The translations under genes and the position numbers were made by a program. The notes under the pieces were generated by a model that was not told where the DNA came from, did no database searches, and worked only from the letters and a program-made list of their open reading frames with translations. A stretch of 64,000 nt of DNA, from the NCBI RefSeq assembly GCF_020091585.1, contig NZ_CP083582.1:6892536-6956535 (forward strand), given 5' to 3'. Positions 27,450-37,552 of this stretch are shown here, in pieces (position 1 is the first letter of the stretch; each line of letters opens with the position of its first letter). The stretch is from Kovacikia minuta CCNUW1. GTDB taxonomy: Bacteria > Cyanobacteriota > Cyanobacteriia > Leptolyngbyales > Leptolyngbyaceae.

Positions 27450-28613
27450 ATGACCTCCGCATCTATCGGATATGTCAGTGCGGCTCGCACGCTGGCATCC
27501 TTAAGTCAGCAAAGAGCAACTGGCGAGTTAACTTTAAGCAATGGCGATCGCCACTGGAAGTTATATTTCTTTCATGGTCGATTAGTTTATGGAACAGGTA
27601 ACTTTCATCGCAACAGGCGCTGGTACAGAGCGGTAAAGCAACACCATCCGCAATTCTGTACCTCCCATGTCTTAATGGATGAACCCTGGGAGTACCACTT
27701 GTTGAGCCACGATGTGATTCAGAATCAACTGAGTGTTAACCAGGCCCAATCCATTATCAAAGCAAGCCTGGAAGAAGTTTTGTTCTCGTTGGTTGGCAAT
27801 CCACTGATGAACAGTGAATGGTATTCGATCGAGCGGTTTGCTTTCAAAAATAATTCTGCCCTGAGTTTGCTCCTATCTTCATCCCAGGTTGAGCAGGTTT
27901 TGCAACGGGCACAAGCGCTCTGGAAACAATGGAAAGCGTTGGAACTAGATACACTGAGTCCTTACAGTGCTCCTGTTTTAAGGCAATCATTCCCCACAGA
28001 AGTGGCTGACTGTCCTCCCCTTCCAGAAAAGCTCAATCCATTTCTTACGGGACAACATACCCTTTGGGATATTTCATCCCACGCGAAACGCCCGATTACC
28101 GCAGTGACCCGGTTTCTATTGCCCTGGGTTCAACGCGGGGCGATCGCGTTAGAAGAATTGCCAGATTTGCCTTCTATCGTCCAGCAATCCTGTTCCACGC
28201 CTCCGGTGGGCAACAGCAAGCGAGCCAGACCCGTGATTGCGTGCATTGATGACAGTCCCACCGTCGGTCAGGTTCTGGCAACCATTTTGGAGCCTGCTGG
28301 GTATCGGGTGGTGAATATTCAGGACCCCCTGACAGGGATTGCTACATTGGTGAAACATAAACCCGATCTGATCTTTTTAGACCTGATAATGCCTGCTACT
28401 AGCGGTTACAACCTGTGTAGTTTTCTGCGTAAAACGCCTGCGTTTCAGAATACTCCCATCATCATTTTGACCAGTCAGGATGGATTGATCGATCGCACCC
28501 GTGCCAAAATTGCGGGCGCTTCCGATTTCATGACCAAACCACCGGATACTCAAACCCTAATCAGCCTGGTTCAGAGTTACCTGGGGGCAATGATGCCGAT
28601 TGATCTTTTGTAA
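27450..28613 (+). CDS. PatA/PixG-type response regulator (DUF4388 + receiver domain)
   Basis: 387 aa. The N-terminal region (ASLSQQRATGELTLSNGDRH, about residues 16-35) is the PATAN/DUF4388 domain. The C-terminal receiver domain runs from about residue 262. Acidic pocket residues lie in VIACIDDSPT, the phospho-acceptor is D311 (FLDLIMPATSG), with IILTSQ and the conserved lysine in FMTKPP. Such regulators signal in the Pil/Tax chemotaxis-like systems that control type IV pilus motility, and in Anabaena PatA controls heterocyst pattern. No pil/tax operon surrounds it, so the partner kinase is elsewhere. Confidence 0.9.
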   Translation: MTSASIGYVSAARTLASLSQQRATGELTLSNGDRHWKLYFFHGRLVYGTGNFHRNRRWYRAVKQHHPQFCTSHVLMDEPWEYHLLSHDVIQNQLSVNQAQSIIKASLEEVLFSLVGNPLMNSEWYSIERFAFKNNSALSLLLSSSQVEQVLQRAQALWKQWKALELDTLSPYSAPVLRQSFPTEVADCPPLPEKLNPFLTGQHTLWDISSHAKRPITAVTRFLLPWVQRGAIALEELPDLPSIVQQSCSTPPVGNSKRARPVIACIDDSPTVGQVLATILEPAGYRVVNIQDPLTGIATLVKHKPDLIFLDLIMPATSGYNLCSFLRKTPAFQNTPIIILTSQDGLIDRTRAKIAGASDFMTKPPDTQTLISLVQSYLGAMMPIDLL

Positions 28614-29560
28614 GGATTGCTTTAGCCGCAACGCAGTCTGCCTGAATTTGGGCTTTCAAGACGTCCAGGGAAGCAAATTTTTGTTCTGGTCTCAGAAACT
28701 CTGCTAAATGAACGACCAATGTTCGTCCATACAAATCCCCTGCCCAGTCCAGCAAATGAACTTCAATCACCTGGGTTGTGCCATCTAAGGTAGGGCGGAA
28801 ACCAATATTCATCACGCCTAGAAGTTTCGGTTCGGTCAGCAAATTGCAGCTGTCCGTTTTCTCGCAAATATGAACCTGAACCGCGTACACTCCTGACCTG
28901 GGCAAAAACTTTTCAGGTGGAAGTTGCAAGTTAGCCGTAGGAAAACCCAGGGTTCGCCCCAGTTGTTGCCCCTCACAGACCTTTCCCACTAAGGAGTAAG
29001 AACGCCCCAACAGGCAATTGGCACTCTGTAAATCGCCTGCCTGCAAAGCCTTGCGGATGGCAGAACTACTAATTCGTTCTCCCTCCAAATTTTTTAGGGG
29101 AGCGATCGTCACTTCGATACCATAGGTAGCAGCGATCGCCCGCAAATCTGAGGCAGTACCCGCACGTCGATGCCCAAAGCAAAAATCTAAACCGACGCTG
29201 ACCTTTTTTGCTTGTAATGACTGCAATAGAATCTTTTCAACGAATTGCTCTGGTGTTAGGGCAGCCAATTCGTGGTTAAAAGGCAGCAAAACAAGCTGCT
29301 CAATTCCCATTGCTTTTAGTAACGCCCCTTTCTCTGCCAGGGGCGTCAATAGGGAGCGCGGTTGACCACTAAAAAACTCTTGCGGATGGGGATGAAAGGT
29401 AACGACTGTAGCGTAAAATTTCTTGTCGGAAACAAAACCTTCGTCCCCACCTAAGAACAGGCTGAATTACCTGTCGATGCCCCTGATGAATGCCATCAAA
29501 ATTTCCGAGAGCAACAGCAGTTGGAGTAAGAACAGTGCTTAGCGATGAAGTAACCCACAC
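28561..29560 (-). CDS. ribF: Bifunctional riboflavin kinase / FAD synthetase RibF, frameshifted
   Basis: RibF makes FMN and FAD from riboflavin and is normally essential. The N-terminal part starts at GTG 29560 with VALGNFDGIHQGHRQVI, the nucleotidyltransferase motif. The rest is in another frame (28561-29349): VSVGLDFCFGHRRAGTASDL, ISSSAIRKALQAGDL, then the kinase domain GRTLGFPTANLQLP and GVMNIGFRPT. Removing one base near 29445-29454 (TTAGGTGGGGACG on the coding strand) joins them through FYATVVTFHPHPQEFF, giving about 332 aa, the family length. A sequencing error is therefore the favoured explanation. Its 3' end overlaps the convergent regulator gene by 53 bases. Confidence 0.85.
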
Positions 29561-29580
29561 GCTTTACATTTTTACATACT

Positions 29581-30496
29581 TTAAGCAGAAACCTTAACTT
29601 CCGAGGTGGATTCAACTGGAGATGCTGGAACCGCTTCGGTTGGGGCAATTTGAATCGAAAGCCCTTCTCGTGCCATGACGCTATTAGGGAATGCTTGCCT
29701 GACTTGCTCCCCAACCCTGATCTAAAAAAATATCGCTATGTAAAGGGTCGTGGTGAAAAATAACCAGGGTTTTGACATTTGCTGCCTTGGCGACTTTCAC
29801 CGCTTCTTGCCAGGTTGAATGCCCCCAACCTTTTTTGCTGGACTTCTCGGAGTGATATTCTTCGTCTGTATAGGTTGCGTCGTAGATGAAAACATCCGCA
29901 TTCTGTGCCAGAAACAAAACATTTTCATCCAGGCAACCATTGTCCAGGTGTTCCGTATCGGTGACGTAGGCGGCTGCATGTCCCTTCCAGTTGACCCGGT
30001 AACCGACCGCCTGACCGGGATGGTTAAGCATTGCGCTCTCAACCACAATATTCTTTCCCACTTGAATCGGTTTCCCCACTTCAATGTCGTAGAACTTGAG
30101 GTCTGCTCCCATAATTTGCAAGGGAACTGGGAAATTAGGATGGAGCATCTGATCGTTCAAACGCTGCTCAATGGTTGAGCCATTGGGGGCAACCGCTCCA
30201 TAAATGTGAAACAAATTCCCCTTTGTAAAAGCAGGCTCAAAAAAGGGAAACCCCTGGATGTGATCCCAGTGGGAATGGGTGAAAAAGATCGAGGCTTCTA
30301 ACGGCATTTGCGCCAGAAGAGAACGACCTAAAACTCGAATTCCCGTTCCTCCATCAAAAATCAAGCGATCGCCCCCGACCTTCATTTCGACGCAGGGCGT
30401 GTTGCCACCATACTGTACCGTTCCAGAGCCGGGAGAGGCGATACTCCCCCTCACGCCCCAAAAGGTAACTGTAAACTGGTTTTCCGTGTTGGACAT
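29581..30496 (-). CDS. MBL-fold metallohydrolase (RNase Z / phosphodiesterase-like), frameshifted at 3' end
   Basis: The metallo-beta-lactamase fold is clear: FWGVRGSIASPG near the start, THSHWDH (H74, H76, D78, H79), AAYVTDTEH and LVIFHHDP. These two-metal hydrolases act on phosphodiesters or phosphonates; the substrate is not deducible. As read the frame stops at 29684. Removing one of the three C at 29715-29717 restores DQVGEQVRQAFPNSVMAREG and an ending SEVKVSA at 29581. ATG 30496 is preferred to the TTG at 30511. ribF follows 20 bases downstream on the same strand, so the two may be cotranscribed. Confidence 0.85.
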
Positions 30497-30853
30497 GGAT
30501 GTTTCTTGCAAAATCCTAGCGAATCTTCAAGGCTGACGCTAATTGCATAAATTTCTAGAAAGCCTAACCTGATTTGATAATCAATTTTAAAATTGGTATT
30601 TAGAATGCCCCTTGATGGCAGCTTTATAAAAAATCTTCTCCTTGTCAGTGATCAGGATCGCCTGTTGAAGTGATCTTGAACACTACATAGATTCCCCTGC
30701 ATTAAAGCTGACTGCCGTTAAAAAACGCCCTAAATAATTTCTATTGAGAGCCTTGCATTAAAATACCCCGCGGGCTAATCAGATGGACAGAATTGTTACA
30801 AAATTCTCTTTAAGGGTGAAGAGTCAGTGAATTTAGGGGTTAAGGGTTAGGGG
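30497..30853. other. 357-base spacer
   Basis: Upstream region of the MBL gene and downstream region of surE. A TTAGGGG/TTAAGGG heptamer-like run lies at about 30833-30858. No other feature was recognised. Confidence 0.35.
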
Positions 30854-31642
30854 TTAGGGAAAGTGAAACTTGTAGTCTTGTAAACCCATTAGTCCGGTTG
30901 GTGAAGTGAGATTGTATTGCAGTGGGGTAATGGTGATGTAGTTGGTTCGGATTGCCTGGACATCGGTTACCTGCCCATCGGAATTGACTGGTTCTTCAAC
31001 CTCTTCCAGGAGTTCTCCAGCTAGCCAGTAGTAGGTTTTACCACGGGGGTCGGTCCGCTTTTCAAACACATCCACATAACGACGAACACCCTGGCGCGTC
31101 GTCAGGACACCTGCGATCGCCGCTGCTTCGACGGCTGGCACGTTTACATTTAGCAACAATAATTCGGTTAGGGGTTGCTTGGCGAGTTGGGCAACCAGAG
31201 ATTCGGCAAACATTGCGGCGGGTTCAAAATTACGGGAGGAAAAGCTGCACAAGCTAAATGCAATACTGGGAATTCCTTCGATTACCCCTTCCATTGCGGC
31301 TGACACCGTTCCTGAATACAACACATCGGTTCCCAGGTTAGAACCGTGATTGATGCCTGAGAGAACCAGATCGGGTGGACTATCAAGCAGTGCCCAGAGT
31401 GCCAGTTTGACGCAATCTGCTGGCGTTCCAGAACAGGCCCAGGCTTTGACACGGGGATGGAATACGGAGTCTACATTTTCTGCTCGAATTGGTTGGTGTA
31501 GGGTGAGTCCGTGCCCGGTTGCCGATCGCTCCTGGTCGGGGCAAACAACGGTAACTTCGTGACCTGCTTCTGCCAGGTGGTTCGCTAGGGAGCGGATACC
31601 AAGGGCAAAGATGCCATCATCATTGCTAATCAATAGTTTCAT
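30854..31642 (-). CDS. surE: 5'/3'-nucleotidase SurE
   Basis: 262 aa from ATG 31642. SurE is a divalent-metal nucleotidase that dephosphorylates 5'- and 3'-nucleoside monophosphates and short polyphosphates. [18 protein letters not shown] at the N-terminus holds the metal-binding [22 protein letters not shown] is the second active-site motif. Met at 31729 is also in frame, but family proteins begin [10 protein letters not shown]. It is divergent from pheS across a 172-base shared promoter region. Confidence 0.95.
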   Translation of the reverse strand: MKLLISNDDGIFALGIRSLANHLAEAGHEVTVVCPDQERSATGHGLTLHQPIRAENVDSVFHPRVKAWACSGTPADCVKLALWALLDSPPDLVLSGINHGSNLGTDVLYSGTVSAAMEGVIEGIPSIAFSLCSFSSRNFEPAAMFAESLVAQLAKQPLTELLLLNVNVPAVEAAAIAGVLTTRQGVRRYVDVFEKRTDPRGKTYYWLAGELLEEVEEPVNSDGQVTDVQAIRTNYITITPLQYNLTSPTGLMGLQDYKFHFP

Positions 31643-31814
31643 TCTACGTTGACTGTTGTTGGTTAGCTGTTGCTGCTCTATTCTCCCCCACAGACGAAGG
31701 TTGATTTCTGTGTGTAAAGTTGATTCCACCCTCTAAACTGTAGAAGGAAGAATGTTTTGCTTTTGCATCACATTCTGGTTTTGCATTTCCTTTTTAGCCC
31801 ACCATAATTTCAGT

Positions 31815-32816
31815 ATGACTGTGCAGTCCCAAGAACTTGAAACTCAATTAGAAGCAATTCGCCAGGAAGCTCAGCAGGTGTTGACGGCAGCGGATACTTT
31901 GGAGCAACTGGAACAGCTTCGAGTGAAATATTTAGGCAAAAAGGGACCAATTCCGCAAGTCCTGGGGGGAATGGGAAAACTGGACGCGAAGGATCGGCCC
32001 CGCATTGGGGCACTGGCAAATGAAGTGAAGGAATCGATCCAGCAAGAACTCGATCGCCGACGGGCAGATCTGCAAGCTGCTCAAATTCAGGCAAAGCTTG
32101 AGGCAGAAACCTTAGATGTAACCATGCCCGGTGTGTTTCGTTCCCAGGGACGGGTCCATCCCCTGAACCAAATGGTTGATCAGGTTATTGATATCTTTGT
32201 TGGTTTGGGCTACACCGTTGCCGAAGGGCCGGAGATGGAAACCGACTACTACAACTTTGAGGCGTTGAACTTCCTGCCAGACCACCCGGCACGGGATATG
32301 CAGGATACGCTGTATTTGCCTGATGGAAATCTTCTACGAACCCACACCTCTTCCGTACAGATTCGTTATATGGAAGCAAATGATCCGCCAATCAGGATTG
32401 TGATTCCAGGACGATGCTATCGGCGTGATACGGTAGATGCGAGCCACACGGCTGTGTTTAATCAGATTGAGTTTTTGGCGATCGATGAAGGGTTAACCTT
32501 CACTGACCTTAAAGGCACCCTAAAAGTTTTTCTGGAGCAAATGTTTGGCGAAGTGCCGATTCGGATGCGCCCCAGTTTCTTCCCCTTCACGGAACCTTCT
32601 GCCGAAGTCGATTTGGAATGGAAAGGGCGTTGGCTAGAGATTATGGGTTGCGGGATGGTTGACCCCAATGTCTTAAAATCAGTCGGCTACGACCCAGAAA
32701 TTTATACTGGGTTTGCCGGTGGTATGGGTGTTGAAAGGCTAGCGGCAGTATTACACCAGATCGATGACATCCGGCGTTTGTATACCAGCGATTTGCGTTT
32801 TCTTGAACAGTTCTAA
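31815..32816 (+). CDS. pheS: Phenylalanine--tRNA ligase alpha subunit
   Basis: 333 aa from ATG 31815. It charges tRNA-Phe as an alpha2-beta2 enzyme with PheT, which is not in the window. The N-terminal coiled coil contains [20 protein letters not shown]. The class II core has [20 protein letters not shown], motif 2 ([18 protein letters not shown]), [15 protein letters not shown], and motif 3 ([18 protein letters not shown]). Its stop codon overlaps that of a small gene converging from the other strand. Confidence 0.97.
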   Translation: MTVQSQELETQLEAIRQEAQQVLTAADTLEQLEQLRVKYLGKKGPIPQVLGGMGKLDAKDRPRIGALANEVKESIQQELDRRRADLQAAQIQAKLEAETLDVTMPGVFRSQGRVHPLNQMVDQVIDIFVGLGYTVAEGPEMETDYYNFEALNFLPDHPARDMQDTLYLPDGNLLRTHTSSVQIRYMEANDPPIRIVIPGRCYRRDTVDASHTAVFNQIEFLAIDEGLTFTDLKGTLKVFLEQMFGEVPIRMRPSFFPFTEPSAEVDLEWKGRWLEIMGCGMVDPNVLKSVGYDPEIYTGFAGGMGVERLAAVLHQIDDIRRLYTSDLRFLEQF

Positions 32817-33020
32817 GTAGCAGTCTTACCGCGCATATTCATCCGGTCAACCATTGCCTGAAGCCTTTCCAGGGGATATTCGGCAATGAAGCTATCCCAA
32901 CGCTTGGCTTGACCGGAAGAATTGTAAACGTACAAAATCCCGTTAATTGTTCGGCTGGACACGATCAAATTCAGTGCCCTAGCCCAGTTAAGACACTGTG
33001 TAAACTCTTTTCTGAGTCAT
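32813..33020 (-). CDS. Small conserved-looking protein, about 68 aa, with probable one-base frameshift
   Basis: The frame 32813-33005 encodes [20 protein letters not shown] then [20 protein letters not shown] and [19 protein letters not shown] but has no good start. Removing one A from the A4 run (T4 at 33008-33011 on the + strand) joins it to ATG 33020 and gives [20 protein letters not shown] at the N-terminus. Its stop overlaps that of pheS by two bases, so the genes converge. No domain was recognised; the composition is that of a real soluble small protein. No clear Shine-Dalgarno sequence precedes the ATG. Confidence 0.5.
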
Positions 33021-33246
33021 AGGTGGAAAAAGGTAACGAGACTTGTGAGATTAGGTTTGAAGTAAGGTTCGTATCAAGCTGCACCAACTGAAAGGACGAA
33101 AAAACTTCTGCCCTTTCACGCATCTATTGCCCTCAGTGAAGAACCACTGCTTCTGCTGAGTACCTCTCAAAACCTGACAACAATCCTAATCTCAAGTGCT
33201 TACAAATACCCAATAGTTCAAGTTTGTTGAAATGAAAATTATTAAT

Positions 33247-33690
33247 TCAATACTCGCCTCCGACACTGATACCGCTCCCCAATAAATCTGCACCGGAGAT
33301 TTCGATATCCGTCAGAATTGCACCCACCGTACTGGCGTTGATCATTCTGGCATTCGTCAAGTTAACCCCGGCCAAATTCGCCTGATCAAGGATGGCATTG
33401 GTAACAAATGCCCCTTCCAGGTTGGCTCCCTTTAAGTTGGCACCCGTTAGGTCTGCTCCTTCCAAATTGGCGTTTGCCAGATTTGCCCCTTGAAGGTTGG
33501 CATTTCTAAGATCAGCGCCAATTAGATGTGCCCCAGTTAGGTTTGCGCCCGAAAGATTGCATGCTGAGCAAGCGCTCGTTTCCAGCAATTGCTTCACTTG
33601 CACAGGGTTTTCAGCCCGAACCGGAAGCCCCAGGGACAGGGTGGTCATCAGGGCGATCGCTGGTAGAACGGGTAGAAGAATTCCTTTCAT
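33247..33690 (-). CDS. Secreted pentapeptide-repeat protein
   Basis: 147 aa from ATG 33690, which has CAGGAGGC nine bases upstream. A signal peptide ([20 protein letters not shown], cleaved after VRA) is followed by a Cys pair ([10 protein letters not shown]) and about 16 A(N/D)LxG-type pentapeptides, such as [20 protein letters not shown], forming a right-handed quadrilateral beta helix. Such small exported repeat proteins are common in cyanobacteria and have no settled role. The CxxC before the helix could be redox-active or bind a ligand; this is a guess. Confidence 0.85.
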   Translation of the reverse strand: MKGILLPVLPAIALMTTLSLGLPVRAENPVQVKQLLETSACSACNLSGANLTGAHLIGADLRNANLQGANLANANLEGADLTGANLKGANLEGAFVTNAILDQANLAGVNLTNARMINASTVGAILTDIEISGADLLGSGISVGGEY

Positions 33691-33840
33691 CGTTTTTGCC
33701 TCCTGCAAGACTGAAGCCTGAATAGGTTCATACACTAGACTTCCCCCCAAATTCGGATGATTGCTTGAGAAAGTAGCTAGCTGCTAGAGGACTTTTGCAA
33801 AAGCTCTACTAATAGTTTGACACAGATAAAAATCAGGGCA

Positions 33841-34827
33841 TCATCCTTCTGGATGACCCGTTCGAGCGATCGAATCGCGATCGTGGGGTTCGTCAAAATT
33901 AATCAACGGTCCTTTAGGAACAATTCGATTGGGATTGATCTGAGTCTGGCTCATGTAGTAATGGCGCTTGATATGGTCTAGATTGCAGGTTTCCTTGATC
34001 CCAGGCTGCTGGTAAAGGTCTTTCAAGTAGTTCCATAGGTTGGGATAGTCCAGAATGCGCTTCAAGTTGCATTTGAAGTGCCCGTGGTACACTGAGTCGA
34101 ACCGGAATAGGGTGGTGAACATGCAGATATCTGCTTCGGTCAGTTGATCACCACAGAGATAACGTTGTTGGCTCAACACCCCTTCCCAATAGTCAAGATT
34201 TTGGAACAGTTCAGTCACCGCGTCTTCGTAAGCGGTCTGGGAAGTTGCAAAGCCTGATCGGTAAACCCCGTTGTTGATGGGCATGTAAATTGCATCAATG
34301 GTTTGATCAATTTTTTCCTGCAATTCTTTGGGGTAAAGATTGATAGCATTTTTTGCGATCGCTTCAAATTCTGTGTCAAACATCCGAATGATTTCACGGG
34401 ACTCGTTGTTGACAATCGTTCGAGTTTCCTTGTCCCACAAGACAGGCACCGTTACTCGCCCGGTGTAATCTGGTTTGGCTTTGGTGTAAATCTCCTGCAA
34501 ATATTGAGTTCCATTTACAGAATCGGGAATCGCGCCGGGTGCTTCAGAAAATGCCCAACCTTTGTCAGACGACACGGGATCAACAATCGAGAGACCGATC
34601 GCAGCGTCTAACCCCTTCAACTGCCGCATGATCAACGTGCGATGTGCCCACGGACATGCCAGCGAAATATAAAGGTGATAGCGCCCCGCTTCGGGTTTAA
34701 AACCACCCGAACCATCTGCCGTAATCCAGTTACGAAACTTTGTCGGCATGCGATTAAATTTGCCGCTGGTGTCTCGCTCCGTCCATTCGGTGGTCCATTT
34801 GCCGTCCACCATCATTCCGAGTGCCAT
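33841..34827 (-). CDS. Glutathionyl-hydroquinone reductase (Xi-class GST, YqjG/ECM4)
   Basis: A 328-aa cytoplasmic enzyme that reduces glutathionyl-(hydro)quinones with a second glutathione. The catalytic cysteine is C58 in SLACPWAHRTL, the Xi-class motif. N-terminal features FRNWITADGSGGFKPEAGRY and IVDPVSSDKGWAF are family-typical. The C-terminal helical domain has RYLCGDQLTEADICMFTTLF and the end motif HYYMSQTQINPNRIVPKGP. The gene appears intact and monocistronic. Confidence 0.95.
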   Translation of the reverse strand: MALGMMVDGKWTTEWTERDTSGKFNRMPTKFRNWITADGSGGFKPEAGRYHLYISLACPWAHRTLIMRQLKGLDAAIGLSIVDPVSSDKGWAFSEAPGAIPDSVNGTQYLQEIYTKAKPDYTGRVTVPVLWDKETRTIVNNESREIIRMFDTEFEAIAKNAINLYPKELQEKIDQTIDAIYMPINNGVYRSGFATSQTAYEDAVTELFQNLDYWEGVLSQQRYLCGDQLTEADICMFTTLFRFDSVYHGHFKCNLKRILDYPNLWNYLKDLYQQPGIKETCNLDHIKRHYYMSQTQINPNRIVPKGPLINFDEPHDRDSIARTGHPEG

Positions 34828-35193
34828 TGGAGTCTCCTTTCCTGGGGGTGGAGGGTACAGGGGGTGAGGGGTGGGAGGGGTGAGGGAAAAAGGGTTTGAG
34901 TTTTGAATTCAACCTTCTGCCCTTTGCTTCCCCATTTCTTCTCGCTCCCCACTCCTCACACGAGATTAAACAATAAAACTTCCACGTCTGTGTTAGCTTC
35001 TATCAACAGGTTAATTTTTTGGCGGACAACCGCTCCATCGCCTGCACTTGGAGTCGTGGATTTAAAGAAATCGGCAATTAGCTTTCAGCCCTTAGAGTGA
35101 TCCGATTTGGATGGTGAGAAAGGATGCCGATGAAATCCTTTCTCACAACGCCTCTCCATCTCAAAACTGATTTAGAACTGCTATGTATTTTCT
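34828..35193. other. 366-base spacer with repeat element copy 3
   Basis: Between the reductase start and the end of the CDGSH gene. It holds a GGGGTG-rich stretch at about 34848-34885 and, at 35096-35184, a third copy of the palindromic element. Confidence 0.45.
35096..35184. repeat. MITE-like palindromic element, copy 3
   Basis: Starts GTGATCCGATTTGGATGGTG and ends TGATTTAGAACTGCTAT. The centre is the hairpin GAGAAAGGAT GCCGATGA AATCCTTTCTC, closest to copy 1 at 7577-7669. Confidence 0.65.
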
Positions 35194-35430
35194 TTAAAGT
35201 TTAGTGTGCGCACCATCGCAGAAGGGTGAATTACCCGTGTGTTTGCAATTGCACAGGGCAACCTGTTTCTTTTCAGTCAGCTCAAATGCGAAGGGAACAA
35301 ATCCTGTCCCTTTATGCGCACCGTTACAGAAGGGTTGGTTACTCGACTGACCACAACTGCACCAGTAATAGGTGCCTGGTTCTAGCTCCATCACAACAGG
35401 CTTTTTATCCACAATTACGGGTTCGCTCAC
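35194..35430 (-). CDS. Tandem CDGSH iron-sulfur protein
   Basis: 78 aa carrying two CDGSH-type motifs: CSCGQSSNQPFCNGAH and CNCKHTGNSPFCDGAH. Each has three Cys and one His, able to bind a labile 2Fe-2S cluster. The small soluble form with tandem motifs occurs in many bacteria and probably takes part in electron transfer or cluster handling; the partner is unknown. Start ATG 35430, with GGAGGACAC just upstream. Confidence 0.93.
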   Translation of the reverse strand: MSEPVIVDKKPVVMELEPGTYYWCSCGQSSNQPFCNGAHKGTGFVPFAFELTEKKQVALCNCKHTGNSPFCDGAHTKL

Positions 35431-35692
35431 AGTGTCCTCCAGGTAAATATACTAACCAGTACATTTTGTATGCAAACAATATAGCAGAATAAAGTTTGGA
35501 TGTAAACTATTAGTCTGCGTTGTTAGCAAGAGAAGGGGGGTAGGGGGTGAGAAACGGGGCATGGGAGCAGGGGATCGATGGCTCATAACCGAGAACTACC
35601 GTCAATCATCAATGACCAAATCATCCTTGCAGCCCAACTAAGTCACACTAGAGAAATCCACACTATTTATTTCCTAATCGTCTACAGCTACT

Positions 35693-37234
35693 ATGCAAAC
35701 GCTTGAAAAGCCCCATCCCCAATTTCAGGAACTCCAATCTCGCCTGAGCGAAATTCATGACATTAGTTCGGCGGCATCGCTGCTGGATTGGGATCAGGCA
35801 ACGTACATGCCTCCTGCTGGGGCATCGGCGAGAGGGCGACAATTGGCAACGCTACGCCAGATTGCCCATGAAAAGTTAACGGATGGGACGATCGCCCAGT
35901 TGCTGGATGAACTCCAATCCTATGCCGCAGATTTGCCCTACGATTCTGACCAAGCCAGCCTGATTCGCCTTGCCCGTCGCCTCTCCGAGCAAGCGGCAAA
36001 AGTACCTGCGACTTTCATGGCGAAGTTTTCCCAACATCGTACCGAGTGCTATCACGCCTGGGCAAAGGCACGTCCAGAGCGTAACTTTGCGCTGGTGCAG
36101 CCCTATCTGGAAAAAACGTTGGAGTTTAGCCGCGAATGGGCAAACTTTTTCCCCGGTTACGAGCATATTGCTGACCCGTTGATCAACCTGTCGGATTACG
36201 GCATGAAGGCGACCGACATTCGATCGATTTTTGCCGAACTACGAGAACAGTTGGTGCCGATCGTCGAAGCAATTCTGGATGTGGAACCCGTCGATGATTC
36301 CTGTTTGCATCGTGGTTATCCCGAATCGGAACAGCTTGCCTTTAGTCTCAAGGTCGCTGAAAAAATAGGGTATGACTTGCAGCGAGGACGGCAGGACAAA
36401 ACGTTGCATCCATTTATGACCAACTTCTCCATTGATGATGTCCGAATTACCACGCGAGTTTATGAGCAGGATCTGGGACAAGGGCTTTTCAGCACCATTC
36501 ATGAAACGGGACATGCGCTTTATGAGTTGGGAAACGATCCCAGGTTTGAGGGAACGCCGTTAGCGGGAGGGGTTTCCTCCGGAATGCACGAGAGCCAGTC
36601 TCGCCTCTGGGAAAATCTAGTCGGTCGGTCTCGTCCGTTCTGGAATTATTTTTATCCCCAATTGCAGGCGGTGTTTCCAACTCAACTGGGGGATGTTTCT
36701 TTGGAAACGTTCTATCGGGCAATTAATAAAGTGGCACGATCGCTGATCCGCACGGACGCCGATGAAGTTACTTACAATCTGCATGTGATGATTCGGTTTG
36801 AACTAGAACTGCAACTGCTGGAAGGAAAGCTGGCAGTGGGCGATCTTCCCGCAGCCTGGAACGATCGCTATCGCACGGACCTGGGTGTGGTTCCCACCAA
36901 TGATAGTGAAGGAGTGTTGCAGGATGTTCACTGGTACATCGGACGCATTGGAGGTGTATTTCAGGGCTACACCTTAGGCAACCTGATCAGTGCTCAAGTT
37001 TTTGAAGCAGCCCTGGAAGCGCATCCAGAAATTCCCACCCAGATTGAGCAGGGGAACTTCAATCCCCTCCATGATTGGCTCAAAACGACCATCTACCGCC
37101 AGGGACGCAAATACACCCCAGCAGAACTGATCGAACGCGTTACCGGTAAACCGCTAAGCACTGCTCCCTTGATTCACTACATTCGGCAAAAGTTTGAACA
37201 AATCTATGGAGGGATTGGGCATGGAAAGTTTTAA
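35693..37234 (+). CDS. M32-family metallocarboxypeptidase
   Basis: A 513-aa cytoplasmic zinc carboxypeptidase of the Taq type that removes C-terminal residues with broad specificity. The zinc site is HETGH (H270, E271, H274), followed by GMHESQSRLWENLVGRS with the third ligand. DADEVTYNLHVMIRFELE and DLPAAWNDRYRTDLGVVP are further M32 signature stretches. Length and motifs are normal. It stands alone. Confidence 0.95.
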   Translation: MQTLEKPHPQFQELQSRLSEIHDISSAASLLDWDQATYMPPAGASARGRQLATLRQIAHEKLTDGTIAQLLDELQSYAADLPYDSDQASLIRLARRLSEQAAKVPATFMAKFSQHRTECYHAWAKARPERNFALVQPYLEKTLEFSREWANFFPGYEHIADPLINLSDYGMKATDIRSIFAELREQLVPIVEAILDVEPVDDSCLHRGYPESEQLAFSLKVAEKIGYDLQRGRQDKTLHPFMTNFSIDDVRITTRVYEQDLGQGLFSTIHETGHALYELGNDPRFEGTPLAGGVSSGMHESQSRLWENLVGRSRPFWNYFYPQLQAVFPTQLGDVSLETFYRAINKVARSLIRTDADEVTYNLHVMIRFELELQLLEGKLAVGDLPAAWNDRYRTDLGVVPTNDSEGVLQDVHWYIGRIGGVFQGYTLGNLISAQVFEAALEAHPEIPTQIEQGNFNPLHDWLKTTIYRQGRKYTPAELIERVTGKPLSTAPLIHYIRQKFEQIYGGIGHGKF

Positions 37235-37552
37235 TTTTAAGTTTTAGGGTAAAAGTCATGGGTTAAGGGGCATGGGGTCGGAGATGGGTTGATTCTGATA
37301 CCTGACGCCTGAAACCTTTTATCCTTTATCCTTTCCCAGTTCTCTGCCCTTCTCTATCACATCCCCTGCCGCAAGGAGAAAACCTTGTTTAAAGAAATCA
37401 TGAGAATCTGTGCAGTTTTACACAACCTTCATGGAGGTTCGATAAAATTTACGAAATACTCATAGATCTGTGAGTTGCTCAGGGATTACGCTTAACTCTT
37501 TAATGAACTGGATCGATTGGTAGATAGGTTTAGCCCCCCCAGGAAATTACCA
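37235..37552. other. 318-base spacer
   Basis: Low-complexity T/A- and G-rich runs near 37235-37350. The remainder precedes the TPR-FHA gene and presumably contains its promoter. No feature was recognised. Confidence 0.35.
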
